DNA of 64,000 bases from Comamonas piscis (GCF_014109725.1 NZ_CP058554.1:4464001-4528000); one strand, 5' to 3'; positions 1-8,843 are shown, counted from the stretch's first letter. Numbers and translations are program-made. The notes: a model not told the origin generated them from the sequence alone.

Positions 1-438
1 GTAGCCCGGGCGGGCCGCCTCATCGGTGTCGGTGGCATAGCCCGTCACGCTGCAGTAGATGATGTCCTGCTTCAAGGCCTTCAGCGCCTCGTAGCCCAGG
101 CCCAGCTTGTCGGCGCCGCCATGCTTGAAGTTGTGGATCACCACATCGAACTGCGGCAGCAGCTCCAAGATCAGCGCCAGCCCTTCGGGCTTTTGCAGAT
201 CGACGGTGATGGACCGCTTGTTGCGGTTCATGCTGTTGTAGTAGGTGGTCTCGGTCTTGCCAATGCGCAGGCCCCAGTCGCGTGTGTCATCACCGCGCTT
301 GGGGTGCTCCACCTTGATCACCTCGGCCCCCAGATCGCCCAGCACCTGGCCGCACAGCGGGCCAGCGAACACGCGGGACAGATCCAGAACCTTGACACCG
401 GCCAGTGGCAAGGCCCCGGCTTTCTCTTCCTGATGCAT
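1..438 (-). CDS. CaiB/BaiF family CoA-transferase, N-terminal part (3' end off window)
   Basis: Translation from the ATG at 438 gives a family III CoA-transferase N-terminus: VLDLSRVFAGP near residue 17, then GADL-type Rossmann segments (GDLGAEVIKVEHP) and NRNKRSITVDL. These enzymes move CoA between acyl-CoA and free acids. The start has a GAGGAG ribosome site six bases upstream. The stop lies left of base 1, so only about 146 codons are visible. It is the last gene of the leftward acyl-CoA operon, where it may activate the substrate acid in place of a CoA ligase (inference). No substrate can be read from the sequence. Confidence 0.9.
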   Translation of the reverse strand, partial: MHQEEKAGALPLAGVKVLDLSRVFAGPLCGQVLGDLGAEVIKVEHPKRGDDTRDWGLRIGKTETTYYNSMNRNKRSITVDLQKPEGLALILELLPQFDVVIHNFKHGGADKLGLGYEALKALKQDIIYCSVTGYATDTDEAARPGY

Positions 439-508
439 ATTTGTCTCCTCGGATCACCGGGCCATCCACCCCCACGGGCGGGCCCGGCGTCCCTTGTCTC
501 AAACCCTG

Positions 509-1318
509 TCAGCTGCGCAGCTGCAGGTAGTTGGCCGGGCGCTTCTCCAAAAACGCCGCAATGCCCTCGGCCGATTCTGGCGTGGCCTGGGCCTGCACCA
601 TCAGCTCCGCTTCCAGGTCCAGCTGCTGCTCCAGGCTGTTGTCATACGCGGCGCGGCACAGCGACTTGATGCTGGCCATCGCCTGCAACGGCCCATCGGC
701 CAGCTGCGCCGCCAGCGCGATGGCCTGGGCCAGCGCATCGCCCGGCTCGGCCAGGCGGTTGACCAGACCGAGTTGCTGCATGCGCTCGCCATTCACCCGG
801 TCGCCGGTCAGGCACAGCTCGGTCAGCAGCTGGCGCGACAGGTGCTCTGCCAGAAAGGCCGTGGCGCCGCCGTCGGGCGACAGCCCCACCTTCACATAGG
901 CCACCGAAAACGCGGCATTGCGCGCTGCCACCAACATATCGCAGGCCAGCGCCAGCGACAGGCCGGCACCGGCCGCTGCGCCCTCCACCGCCGCCACGAC
1001 GGGCTTGGGGCAGTCACGCAGCGCACGCACCAGGTCATGCAGGCCTTCGAGCAGTTCGCGGCGCTTTTCCAGCGGTTGGTCGCGGCGCGTCGCAATGCGG
1101 CGCAGATCGCCGCCGGAGCAGAAATGCCCGCCGGCACCGGTGAGCACAATCGCGCCCACCGCCGGGTCGGTTGCCGCATCTTTGAGCGCAGCGGTCAGGC
1201 CCAGGTAGAACTCGGGCGACAGCGCATTGCGCGCCGCCTCATTGTTGTTGGTGAGCACCAGCACGCCGCCTTCGCGGCGCGCCAGCAGCGCGGGGTTTGC
1301 GTTGCTGGCGTTCTCCAT
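509..1318 (-). CDS. Enoyl-CoA hydratase/isomerase, PaaG-like crotonase
   Basis: This 269-residue crotonase-fold protein has the oxyanion-hole segment FCSGGDL (residues 66-72) and the second CoA-binding turn GAAAGAGLSLALACD (113-127). Where hydratases carry a catalytic Glu (xPExxLG), it reads AYVKVGLSPDGG (about 140-151). It therefore lacks that Glu but keeps the Asp typical of PaaG-type isomerases, so isomerase or epoxyacyl-CoA activity is as likely as hydration. Its ATG overlaps the stop of the upstream acyl-CoA dehydrogenase by one base (TGATG), indicating translational coupling in the beta-oxidation operon. Confidence 0.88.
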   Translation of the reverse strand: MENASNANPALLARREGGVLVLTNNNEAARNALSPEFYLGLTAALKDAATDPAVGAIVLTGAGGHFCSGGDLRRIATRRDQPLEKRRELLEGLHDLVRALRDCPKPVVAAVEGAAAGAGLSLALACDMLVAARNAAFSVAYVKVGLSPDGGATAFLAEHLSRQLLTELCLTGDRVNGERMQQLGLVNRLAEPGDALAQAIALAAQLADGPLQAMASIKSLCRAAYDNSLEQQLDLEAELMVQAQATPESAEGIAAFLEKRPANYLQLRS

Positions 1319-2475
1319 CAGGCGGCCTTGGCTGCGGCGCGTTCCTGCGCCTGCAGCGCAATGTAGCGCGCCAGGTGGTGGTCCATGTCGCCCAACTGGT
1401 GGTCGATCATGATGATGCGCTTGGCGTAGTGCGCCAGCGGCAGCTCCCAGGTCACGCCAATGCCGCCATGCATCTGGATCGCCTCTTCAGCCATCAGGGT
1501 GCCAATCTGGCCCACGCTGTACTTGGCCGCCGACAGCGCTTTTTCGCGCTCCAGGTAGTCGGGGTTGTCGATGGCCGCTGCCGCGTTGATGACGGCCGAG
1601 CGCGCCTGCTCGGCTTCGAGCAGCAGATCGGCCATGCGGTGCTGCAGCGCCTGAAAGCTGCCGATCGGCACGCCAAACTGCTTGCGGGTGCGCAGGTACT
1701 CCAGGGTGTGGTTCTTGGCCACATCCATCGCGCCCAGCGATTCGGCCGCCAAGGCCAGCAGGCCAAAGCCGCAGATGCGTTCCAGCAGCGCATGGCCTTC
1801 GCCCAGCTTGCCCAGCAAGGCATCCGCACCGACCTTGACGTTGGCCAGCACCAGCTCGGCGGCATGGCCACCATCGATGCGGCCATAGCCCCGGCTGCTG
1901 ATGCCTGCAGCATCGCCCGGCACCAGGAACAGCGAGATACCCGCCTCATCGCCCACCGCGCCTGCCGTGCGGGCGGAGACCAGCAGCAGCTGCGCCTGGT
2001 CGCCAAATAGCACGACGGCCTTGCTGCCGTTCAGCACCCAGCCATCGCCTTCGGTCTGGGCGCTGGTGGCCACGCGGTTCAGCTCGTAGTGGTTGGCAGG
2101 CTCGTCATGCGCCAGCGCGGCAATCGTCTCGCCGCCGATGATGCCTTCGAGCTGCGCCTTTTGCACATCGCTGCCGGCCTCCGTCAGCGCGCGGCCGACC
2201 AGCAATGCGCCCAGCAGTGGCTCTGCGACCAGGTGCGTGCCCAGTGCCTCGAACACCACGCTGATATCGACGCCATCGCCACCAAAGCCGCCATCGGCCT
2301 CTTTGAACAGCGCGCCAATCGCACCCAGTTCCGCCAGCTTGGCGTAGGTGTCAGCGCTAAAACCTTGGGCGCCGTAGGCAGCCTTGTTGCGGTAGTCGGT
2401 GCTGTACTGCTCGCTCAGGTAGCGGCCCAGCGCATCGGCCAGCATGCGGCGGTCTTCATCCAGTTGAAAGTTCAT
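1318..2475 (-). CDS. pimD: Acyl-CoA dehydrogenase, pimeloyl-CoA dehydrogenase small-subunit type
   Basis: A 385-residue flavin acyl-CoA dehydrogenase. The N-terminal helical domain starts MNFQLDEDRRMLADALGRYL. The C-terminal segment has RKQFGVPIGSFQALQHRMAD (about 270) and MHGGIGVTWELPLAHYAKRI (about 345). It lies next to a second, different dehydrogenase of 398 residues. Such large/small pairs are known from the pim operon of Rhodopseudomonas palustris, where they form a heteromeric pimeloyl-CoA dehydrogenase. The symbol rests on operon layout and general resemblance, not on an alignment. Enzymes of this pair class also act on steroid or aromatic CoA esters. Confidence 0.85.
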   Translation of the reverse strand: MNFQLDEDRRMLADALGRYLSEQYSTDYRNKAAYGAQGFSADTYAKLAELGAIGALFKEADGGFGGDGVDISVVFEALGTHLVAEPLLGALLVGRALTEAGSDVQKAQLEGIIGGETIAALAHDEPANHYELNRVATSAQTEGDGWVLNGSKAVVLFGDQAQLLLVSARTAGAVGDEAGISLFLVPGDAAGISSRGYGRIDGGHAAELVLANVKVGADALLGKLGEGHALLERICGFGLLALAAESLGAMDVAKNHTLEYLRTRKQFGVPIGSFQALQHRMADLLLEAEQARSAVINAAAAIDNPDYLEREKALSAAKYSVGQIGTLMAEEAIQMHGGIGVTWELPLAHYAKRIIMIDHQLGDMDHHLARYIALQAQERAAAKAA

Positions 2476-2485
2476 CGATATCTCC

Positions 2486-3682
2486 TTACAGGCCGAGGAT
2501 CATCTTGGAGATGATGTTGCGCTGGATTTCGTTCGAGCCGCCGAAGATCGACAGCTTGCGGTAGTTGAAATAGGCTGCAGCAGCCGTGGCCGCCTCCTTG
2601 GGCCCCACGGGCGCGTCGGCGTATTCGGCAAACTGCGCCTCTTCGATAAAGGGCAGCGCATAGGGGCCCATCGCGCGGCGGACCAGCGACAGCAGCTCCT
2701 GGCGGATGACAGTGCCCTTGATCTTGAGCATCGAGCTTTCGGCACCGGGCACACCGCCGTCCGCCACCGAGGCGATCACGCGCAGGTTGGTGGTGGCCAT
2801 GTTCAGCAGCTCGATCTCGACCTTGGCCATGCGGGTGGCGAACTGCGGGTCTTCGATCAGCGGCTTGCCATTGCGCTGCACGCGCTGGGCAATCACCTTG
2901 AGCTTTTCCAGCCCGGCCATCGAGAAGCCCACACCAGCAATGCCGGTGCGCTCATAGGTCAGCAGGTACTTGGCATAGGTCCAGCCCTTGTTCTCCTCGC
3001 CGACCAGGTTTTCCAGCGGCACCTTCACATCGGTCAGAAAGACTTCGTTGACTTCCTTGTCGCCGTCCAGGGTGCGGATGGGGCGCACTTCGACGCCGGG
3101 CTGGTTCATGTCGATCAGCACAAAGCTGATGCCTTGCTGCGACTTCACCTCTTTGTTGGTGCGCACCAGGCAGAACATCATGTTGGCGTGCTGGCCCTGG
3201 GTGGTCCAGGTCTTCTGGCCGTTGACGATGTAGTGGTCGCCATGGCGCACGGCCGTGGTCTTGAGCGAGGCCAGGTCGGAGCCGGCGCCCGGCTCGGAAT
3301 AGCCCTGGCACCACCAGTCATCGCCATTGAGAATGCGGGGCAACCAGTGGCTTTTCTGCGCCTCGTTGCCGTACTTGATCAACACCGGGCCGAGCATCGA
3401 CAAACCAAACGGCACCAGGCGCGGGCCACCGGCCAGTGCGCATTCGTCGTCAAAAATAAACTTCTGCACCGGCGACCAGCCCGTGCCACCAAACTCCTGC
3501 GGCCAGTGGTAGGCCAGCCAGCCCTTTTTGTTCAGAATGGCATGCCAGTTTTCCTGGTCAAAACGCGTCAGGCGCTGGCCAGCCTTGACCTTGGCGGCCA
3601 GCTCCGGGGGCAAGTGGTCTTTCAGAAACGCACGTACTTCGGCGCGGAAGGCCTCTTCTTCGGGGCTGAATTGCAAATCCAT
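2486..3682 (-). CDS. pimC: Acyl-CoA dehydrogenase, pimeloyl-CoA dehydrogenase large-subunit type
   Basis: A 398-residue acyl-CoA dehydrogenase with GYSEPGAGSDLASLKTTA (about 128-145), the usual flavin/acyl binding loop, NGQKTWTTQGQHANMMFCLV, and the C-terminal signature IFGGSNEIQRNIISKMILGL. It lies 10 bases upstream of the smaller dehydrogenase and 9 bases downstream of the thiolase, so all three are one transcription unit. The pair probably introduces the 2,3-double bond into a medium-chain or dicarboxylic acyl-CoA and passes electrons to ETF. Assignment as PimC-like is from memory of that operon. Confidence 0.86.
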   Translation of the reverse strand: MDLQFSPEEEAFRAEVRAFLKDHLPPELAAKVKAGQRLTRFDQENWHAILNKKGWLAYHWPQEFGGTGWSPVQKFIFDDECALAGGPRLVPFGLSMLGPVLIKYGNEAQKSHWLPRILNGDDWWCQGYSEPGAGSDLASLKTTAVRHGDHYIVNGQKTWTTQGQHANMMFCLVRTNKEVKSQQGISFVLIDMNQPGVEVRPIRTLDGDKEVNEVFLTDVKVPLENLVGEENKGWTYAKYLLTYERTGIAGVGFSMAGLEKLKVIAQRVQRNGKPLIEDPQFATRMAKVEIELLNMATTNLRVIASVADGGVPGAESSMLKIKGTVIRQELLSLVRRAMGPYALPFIEEAQFAEYADAPVGPKEAATAAAAYFNYRKLSIFGGSNEIQRNIISKMILGL

Positions 3683-3691
3683 CGCAGTTCC

Positions 3692-4888
3692 TTAAAAAAT
3701 CTCAAAGAGGCCAGCGGCACCCATGCCGCCGCCCACACACATGGTCACCACGCCCCACTTCACTTTCTCGCCCCGGGCCTTGCGACGCTGGCCTTCGAGC
3801 AGAATGTGGCCGGTCAAACGCGCGCCGGTCATGCCAAAAGGGTGGCCGATGGAGATGGCGCCGCCGTTGACGTTCAAGCGGTCCAGCGGAATGCCCAGCG
3901 TGCGCTGGCAGTACAGGGCCTGCGAGGCAAAGGCCTCGTTCAGCTCCCAGAGGTCAATGTCCTGCACCGTCAGGCCGTGGCGCGCCAGCAGCTTGGGGAC
4001 GGCAAACACCGGGCCAATGCCCATCTCATCGGGCTCACAACCGGCAATGGCCAGGCCGCGGAAGGCGCCCAGCGGCGTCAGGCCCAGCTTGGCGGCTTCC
4101 TTGGCTTCCATCAGCACGCAGGCGGCCGAGCCATCGGAGAGCTGCGAGGCATTGCCTGCGGTGACAAAGTTGCCTGCGCCCTTGACCGGTTCCAGCTTGG
4201 CCAGGCCTTCTAGGGTGGTCGAGGGGCGGTTGCAGTTGTCCATGGTCGCGGTGACGTCCTTGTAGCTGACTTCACCGGTTTCCTTGTTCTTCTCGGCCAT
4301 GCGCGTGGCGCAGGGCACGATCTCGTTGTCAAACGTGCCGTTGGCCTGGGCCGCTGCGGTGCGCTGCTGGCTTTGCAGCGAGAAGGCATCCTGGTCTTCG
4401 CGGCTGATGCCGTAGCGCTTGGCCACCACATCGGCCGTGTCGATCATCGCCATGAACAGGTCGGGCTTGTGCTCCAGCAGCCAGGGATCGGCATCCGAGG
4501 GGTTGGTGTTGCTGGAGCGGATCAGCGAGATGCTCTCAACACCGCCGGCCACCATCGCCGGGGCGCCGTCCACAATGATGCGACCGGCCGCAAAGGCAAT
4601 CGCCTGCAGGCCCGAGGCGCAGAAGCGGTTGACCACGGTGCCGCCCACGCTGACGGGCAGGCCGGCACGCACGGCCGCCTGGCGCCCGATATTGCGGCCG
4701 GTCGTCCCTTCTGGGTAGCCGCAGCCCAGCACCACGTCTTCAATCAAGGCCGGGTCAATACCGGCGCGCTGCACCGCCGCGCTGATGGAAAAGGCTGCCA
4801 GCTGCGCACCGGGCGTGACATTGAATTCCCCACGGTGGGATTTGGCCAGCGGCGTACGCGCTGTCGAAACGATGACGGCTTCACGCAT
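3692..4888 (-). CDS. Acetyl-CoA C-acyltransferase (thiolase)
   Basis: A 398-residue degradative thiolase. The nucleophile Cys is in [15 protein letters not shown] (about residue 90). The C-terminal signatures [20 protein letters not shown] (His about 350) and [18 protein letters not shown] (Cys about 385) are intact. It cleaves 3-ketoacyl-CoA with CoA to give acetyl-CoA and the shortened acyl-CoA, the last step of the pathway in this operon. The start follows TAGGAGACATGC, the same leader that precedes the bifunctional enzyme upstream. Confidence 0.93.
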   Translation of the reverse strand: MREAVIVSTARTPLAKSHRGEFNVTPGAQLAAFSISAAVQRAGIDPALIEDVVLGCGYPEGTTGRNIGRQAAVRAGLPVSVGGTVVNRFCASGLQAIAFAAGRIIVDGAPAMVAGGVESISLIRSSNTNPSDADPWLLEHKPDLFMAMIDTADVVAKRYGISREDQDAFSLQSQQRTAAAQANGTFDNEIVPCATRMAEKNKETGEVSYKDVTATMDNCNRPSTTLEGLAKLEPVKGAGNFVTAGNASQLSDGSAACVLMEAKEAAKLGLTPLGAFRGLAIAGCEPDEMGIGPVFAVPKLLARHGLTVQDIDLWELNEAFASQALYCQRTLGIPLDRLNVNGGAISIGHPFGMTGARLTGHILLEGQRRKARGEKVKWGVVTMCVGGGMGAAGLFEIF

Positions 4889-4933
4889 GCATGTCTCCTA
4901 GGGTCTGAGCGACCATTGATTGTGATTTTTGGG

Positions 4934-4967
4934 GGCGGCAGCGCTTGTCACCCAAGCGCTAACCGCC
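4934..4967. repeat. Intergenic palindrome GGCGG-AGCGCTTG / CAAGCGCT-CCGCC
   Basis: Between the bifunctional enzyme and the thiolase, AGCGCTTG (4940-4947) and CAAGCGCT (4953-4960) form an inverted repeat flanked by GGCGG (4934-4938) and CCGCC (4963-4967). The right flank reads ATTTTTGATAGCG. I recall dispersed Comamonadaceae intergenic repeats of the form AGCGCTTG-N5-CAAGCGCT with TTTTTGATAGC flanks; this copy fits that memory but was not compared with a database. Confidence 0.6.
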
Positions 4968-4980
4968 ATTTTTGATAGCG

Positions 4981-5016
4981 CAACCCGGGCTTCGCCTGCA
5001 TGGAAGCCTGGGGTTG
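4981..5016. repeat. Second intergenic hairpin before the thiolase gene
   Basis: CAACCCGGGCTTC (4981-4993) pairs imperfectly with GAAGCCTGGGGTTG (5003-5016) around a nine-base loop, just downstream of the stop of the bifunctional enzyme. There is no T-run after it in the leftward direction, so it looks more like an RNA processing or stabilising element than an intrinsic terminator. Confidence 0.5.
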
Positions 5017-5039
5017 CCTCAAGCCTGGACGGCTTTGCG

Positions 5040-7160
5040 TCAGGCGGCCTTATTCAGGCTCTCAAAGTTCTCGCCCTTGTCCACCAGCTCTACCAAGAGC
5101 GGCGATGGCGTCCAGAACAGCGCGTCTTCCTTGGCGAACTCGCGGATGTCGGCCAGGATCTTGTCCAGGCCCACCATGTCGGCCCACTTCATCGGGCCGC
5201 CCCGGAAGCGTGGGAAGCCGTAGCCGTAGAGGAAGGTGACATCCACATCCAGCGGACGCAGCGCAATGCCTTCGCGCACCACATTGGCGCCTTCGTTGAC
5301 CATGGCGGCCATGTAGCGGCGCATGATCTCGGCATTGCTGAAGCTGCGCGGCGTCACGCCAACGCGCTGGCGCTCGGCATCCACAATCGCCAGCACTTCG
5401 GGGTCTTGCTCGCCCACCCGCGCACCTTGCGGGTACAGGTAGTAGCCGCGCTGGGTCTTCTGGCCAAACCAGCCTTTTTCGGCAATGCGGTCGGCAATCT
5501 GCACATAACGCGCATTGGGGTTGCGCGTGGCGGCCTTGCGCTTGCGCGTGGCCCAGCCAATGTCGCCACCGGCCAGATCGGCGACCTGGAAGGGGCCCAT
5601 CGGGTAGCCAAACTCGCGCACCGCCTCATCGATCTGGTAGGGCGAGGCACCGTCTTCCAGCAGGTAATTGGCGGCCTCGCGGTACACGGCCAGAATGCGG
5701 TTGCCGATAAAGCCATCGCAGACACCGGCGCGCACGGGCACCTTCTTCATGCGGCGGGCCAGCTCGAAAGCGGTGGCCACCACATCGGCGCTCACCTTGG
5801 CGGGCACCACGATCTCCAGCAGCTTCATGATGTTGGCGGGGCTGAAGAAGTGCAGACCAATGACATCCTGCGGGCGCGAGATGCTCGCGGCAATCGCATC
5901 GATATCCAGGTAGGAGGTGTTGGTGGCAATCACGGCACCGGGCTTGCAGACCTTGTCCAGCTCGGCAAACACGGCCTTCTTGACGCCCATCTCTTCAAAC
6001 ACCGCCTCGATCACTAGGTCCACGTCGGTGAGTGCGGCGTAGTCGGTGCTGCCGCTGTAGCGCGCCATGATGGCGGCCTTTTTCTCTGCCGTCAGGCGGC
6101 CCTTGGCGATCAGGCCATCGTAGACCTTTTCGACATTGGCGCGACCCCGGGCGATGGATTCGTCATCGCGCTCGACCATCACTACCGGCAGGCCGGCATC
6201 CAGCGCCGCCACGGTGATGCCGGCGCCCATGGTGCCACCGCCCACCACGCCGATGCGGTTCAGGGCGCGCGGTGCAGCGGCCTTGGCTTCGGGGATCTTG
6301 GCGGTTTCACGCTCGGCAAAGAAGGCGTGGATCAGGCCGGCGCGCTGCGGGCTCTCCAGGCACTGCACAAACAGCTTGCGCTCGTTTTGCATGCCTTGCT
6401 CAAACGGCAGGTCCAGCGCGCCTTGCACGCATTCGATGATCTTGCCAGGCGAGAACAGGCCCCGGCTTTTCTTGGCCGACTCGGCCTTGGCGGTATCGAG
6501 TTCGGCCTGCGACGCAGCCTTGTCGGCCAGGGCCGTGGCTTCGCGGGTGCGGCGCACCGGGGCGTTCTGCGCCAGCAGTGCGTTGGCATAGGCCAGGCCA
6601 GCGGTGCGGGCATCGCTGCCTGCGGGCTCGACCTGGTCGACCAGGCCCATGGCCAGCGCTTCTTCGGCACTGGCGTGGCGGCCGGAAAGCATCAGGTCCA
6701 GCGCGGCCTTGACGCCAATCAGGCGGGGGGTGCGCTGCGTGCCACCGGCGCCGGGCAGCAGGCCCAGTTGCACTTCGGGCAGGCCCAGCTTGGCGCCCGA
6801 TACCGCCAGGCGGTAGTGGCAGGACAGCGCCACTTCCAGCCCACCGCCAAGGGCCGGGCCATGGATGGCGGCCACGACGAGCTTGTCGCTGTTCTCCAGC
6901 TGCACCAGCACATCGGGCAGGCTGGGCGGCATCGCGGGTTTACCAAATTCACGGATATCGGCACCGGCAATAAAGGCCTTGCCACTGCCCACCAGCAAGA
7001 TGGCCTGGACCTGCGCATCGCTGCGCGCCTGGGCCACGGCATCGGCCAGGCCTTGGCGCACGGCCTGGCTCAAGGCGTTGACGGGGGGGTTCTGGATCGT
7101 GACGACCAATACATGCCCTTCGCGGGCCATGGTCACCACTGCAGCGTTCTCTGCGCTCAT
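5040..7160 (-). CDS. Bifunctional enoyl-CoA hydratase / 3-hydroxyacyl-CoA dehydrogenase (FadJ/PimF type)
   Basis: A 706-residue fusion enzyme. The N-terminal crotonase domain has GSGKAFIAGADIREF (about 60) and the catalytic-Glu loop LGLPEVQLGLLPGAGGTQRT (about 130). The middle NAD-binding domain starts RIGVVGGGTMGAGI (about 300). The dehydrogenase signature GLHFFSPANIMKLLEIV follows, and the C-terminal helical domains contain FRGGPMKWADMVGL. The ATG at 7160 follows GGAGACATGC; an upstream in-frame start at 7181 lacks a ribosome site. It is the first gene of the leftward operon and performs hydration and 3-hydroxyacyl oxidation. Confidence 0.93.
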   Translation of the reverse strand: MSAENAAVVTMAREGHVLVVTIQNPPVNALSQAVRQGLADAVAQARSDAQVQAILLVGSGKAFIAGADIREFGKPAMPPSLPDVLVQLENSDKLVVAAIHGPALGGGLEVALSCHYRLAVSGAKLGLPEVQLGLLPGAGGTQRTPRLIGVKAALDLMLSGRHASAEEALAMGLVDQVEPAGSDARTAGLAYANALLAQNAPVRRTREATALADKAASQAELDTAKAESAKKSRGLFSPGKIIECVQGALDLPFEQGMQNERKLFVQCLESPQRAGLIHAFFAERETAKIPEAKAAAPRALNRIGVVGGGTMGAGITVAALDAGLPVVMVERDDESIARGRANVEKVYDGLIAKGRLTAEKKAAIMARYSGSTDYAALTDVDLVIEAVFEEMGVKKAVFAELDKVCKPGAVIATNTSYLDIDAIAASISRPQDVIGLHFFSPANIMKLLEIVVPAKVSADVVATAFELARRMKKVPVRAGVCDGFIGNRILAVYREAANYLLEDGASPYQIDEAVREFGYPMGPFQVADLAGGDIGWATRKRKAATRNPNARYVQIADRIAEKGWFGQKTQRGYYLYPQGARVGEQDPEVLAIVDAERQRVGVTPRSFSNAEIMRRYMAAMVNEGANVVREGIALRPLDVDVTFLYGYGFPRFRGGPMKWADMVGLDKILADIREFAKEDALFWTPSPLLVELVDKGENFESLNKAA

Positions 7161-7243
7161 GCATGTCTCCTGGTAGATCAACCGACATCGGCTTGCGAAC
7201 TATTGTCAGTGCAACTAGGCTTATTTGACAATCACATAGAGGA

Positions 7244-7258
7244 TTGACAGACTGTCAA
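7244..7258. promoter_or_regulatory. Candidate LysR operator: palindrome TTGACAG-A-CTGTCAA
   Basis: A perfect seven-base inverted repeat around one central base lies in the 121-base divergent region between the beta-oxidation operon and the LysR gene. Related half-sites occur at 7225-7230 (TTGACA), 7203-7208 (TTGTCA) and 7268-7274 (GACAATC). Placement and symmetry fit a LysR-type activation/auto-repression site. Binding is inferred. Confidence 0.6.
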
Positions 7259-7281
7259 AAGAATTTGGACAATCACCGCTT

Positions 7282-8193
7282 ATGGACCACAACGCCCTCA
7301 CCATGCTGGTCGAGATCATCGACTCCGGCAACCTCAGCCGCGCCGCCGCCAAGCTCAAGATGAGCCGGGCCAATGTCAGCTACCACCTGGGCCAGCTGGA
7401 GAAATCGGTAGGTGTGCAGCTGGTGCGCCGCACCACCCGCCGGGTGGAACCCACCGAGGTGGGCATGCGCCTGTATGAGCATGGCCGCAGCATCCGCAAC
7501 GAGCTGGCCGCCGCCAGCGAAACCATCCGCAGCCTGGGCAAGGGCCTGCAAGGTCGGGTGGGCCTGGCGGTGCCCAGCGGCTATGGCCAGCTGGTGATGA
7601 GCGACTGGCTGATCGCCTTCAAGCGCCTCTACCCCGATATCGTGCTGGATGTAATCTTTGAAAACCGGGTGGATAACCTGGTGCGCGACGAGGTAGACAT
7701 TGCAGTGCGCGTGCTGCCCACGCCGCCCGACAACCTGGTCGCCCGCCATATGGGCGAGATGAACTATGTCGCCTGCGCCAGCATCGACTACGCCGGCCAG
7801 AACATGCTGCCCCAGCAGCCCGAGGACCTGCGCCATGTGCCGCTGATCACCAGCGGCGTGGTCGGCAAGCAGCTGCTGGTGCGCGCCTACCAGGGCGATG
7901 TGCGCAAGGAGATCCGGCTGGAGCCCAGCCTGATCTCCGAGCATTTTCCGTTTCTGCGCCAGGGCATCATGGCCGGCCTGGGCGTGGGCATCGTGCCGGA
8001 CTATGTGATCCGCGCCGAAGTCGAGCGCGGCGAGGTCGTCACCACCTTGCGCGACTGGCGGCTAAGCATTTTCGGCAACCACATGTACCTGCTGTGGATG
8101 CCCAACCGCCACCAGACCAAGGCGGTGCGCACGATGATCAGCTTCTTGCTGGAGCAGTCGCAGCTAGCTGGCAGCCTGGCGACGCTGGACTGA
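7282..8193 (+). CDS. LysR family transcriptional regulator
   Basis: A 303-residue regulator. The winged HTH occupies residues 1-60 (MDHNALTMLVEIIDSGNLSR; KLKMSRANVSYHLGQLEKSV), followed by a substrate-binding domain (about 90-290). It is divergent from the acyl-CoA operon with 121 bases between starts, so that operon is its likely target and a CoA ester or acid its likely inducer (inference). The tricarboxylate transporter genes downstream on the same strand are an alternative target. Confidence 0.9.
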   Translation: MDHNALTMLVEIIDSGNLSRAAAKLKMSRANVSYHLGQLEKSVGVQLVRRTTRRVEPTEVGMRLYEHGRSIRNELAAASETIRSLGKGLQGRVGLAVPSGYGQLVMSDWLIAFKRLYPDIVLDVIFENRVDNLVRDEVDIAVRVLPTPPDNLVARHMGEMNYVACASIDYAGQNMLPQQPEDLRHVPLITSGVVGKQLLVRAYQGDVRKEIRLEPSLISEHFPFLRQGIMAGLGVGIVPDYVIRAEVERGEVVTTLRDWRLSIFGNHMYLLWMPNRHQTKAVRTMISFLLEQSQLAGSLATLD

Positions 8194-8381
8194 TCGGTCT
8201 CTTCCCTTTTTATCCCCGCGCTCAGCGCCATCGCCAAGTCGCCCGCAGCACGCCTGCGCGCGCGACCGCCGTCGTCACTCAGGTTCCCGTCAGGTAAGTG
8301 CCTTTAAGGTGGCGGCGCCTGCGTGCGTGCCCATCCTGGCCCCAATGCGCGCTGGCATGGAACCACACAGGACTGAACCGA

Positions 8382-8819
8382 ATGAAAATGACAAGAGACA
8401 TCCATGACATCGTCGGCGGCCTGCTGATGTCAGCAGCAGGCCTTTTCTTTGCGCTCTACGGGCGCGAATACAACTTTGGCAGTGCAGACCGCATGGGGCC
8501 GGGCTACTTCCCCGTCGTGCTGGGTTGGCTGCTGTTTGGCCTGGGCCTGCTGCTGGCGATACCCGCCTGGTGGCGCCAGGGCAGCCCCATCGTGCTGCAG
8601 TGGGGCAACCTGTTCTGGTCCGTGGCCAGCCTGCTCGCCTTTGCGCTGCTGCTCTACCCGCTGGGCGTGGCACTGGCCGCGCTGGCCGCCAGCCTGGTCG
8701 CGCTGATCGCCACCAAGATGGCGCTGCGCACGCGCATTCTGGTCAGCTTGGCAGTGGCCGCGCTCACCACCGTCATCTTTCCCATTGGTCTGCGCATGAC
8801 CTTGCCCATCTGGCCCTGA
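8382..8819 (+). CDS. tctB: Tripartite tricarboxylate transporter small membrane subunit TctB
   Basis: A 145-residue membrane protein with four hydrophobic segments, starting MKMTRDIHDIVGGLLMSAAG and carrying FGSADRMGPGYFPVVLG, the usual TctB loop. It pairs with TctA to import a carboxylate bound by a periplasmic TctC receptor. Upstream in-frame starts (from 8298) would add an unrelated 28-residue Arg-rich tail and were rejected. No tctC lies in the preceding 188 bases, so the receptor must be encoded elsewhere. Confidence 0.9.
   Translation: MKMTRDIHDIVGGLLMSAAGLFFALYGREYNFGSADRMGPGYFPVVLGWLLFGLGLLLAIPAWWRQGSPIVLQWGNLFWSVASLLAFALLLYPLGVALAALAASLVALIATKMALRTRILVSLAVAALTTVIFPIGLRMTLPIWP
8418..8450 (+). 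other. Terminator-like hairpin inside the tctB start region
   Basis: GGCCTGCTG (8418-8426) and CAGCAGGCC (8434-8442) form a perfect nine-base stem with a seven-base loop, followed by TTTTCTTT. It lies within codons 13-23 of tctB. It could act as an attenuator, or reflect coding constraint (Leu-Leu-Met-Ser-Ala-Ala-Gly-Leu). Confidence 0.4.
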
Positions 8820-8843
8820 GCCCGGCACTGACAAAGGATCTCT

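Noticed and set aside
8194..8381. Remnant of tctC upstream of tctB
   Set aside because: All frames were read for a TctC-like C-terminus; nothing resembling it was found.
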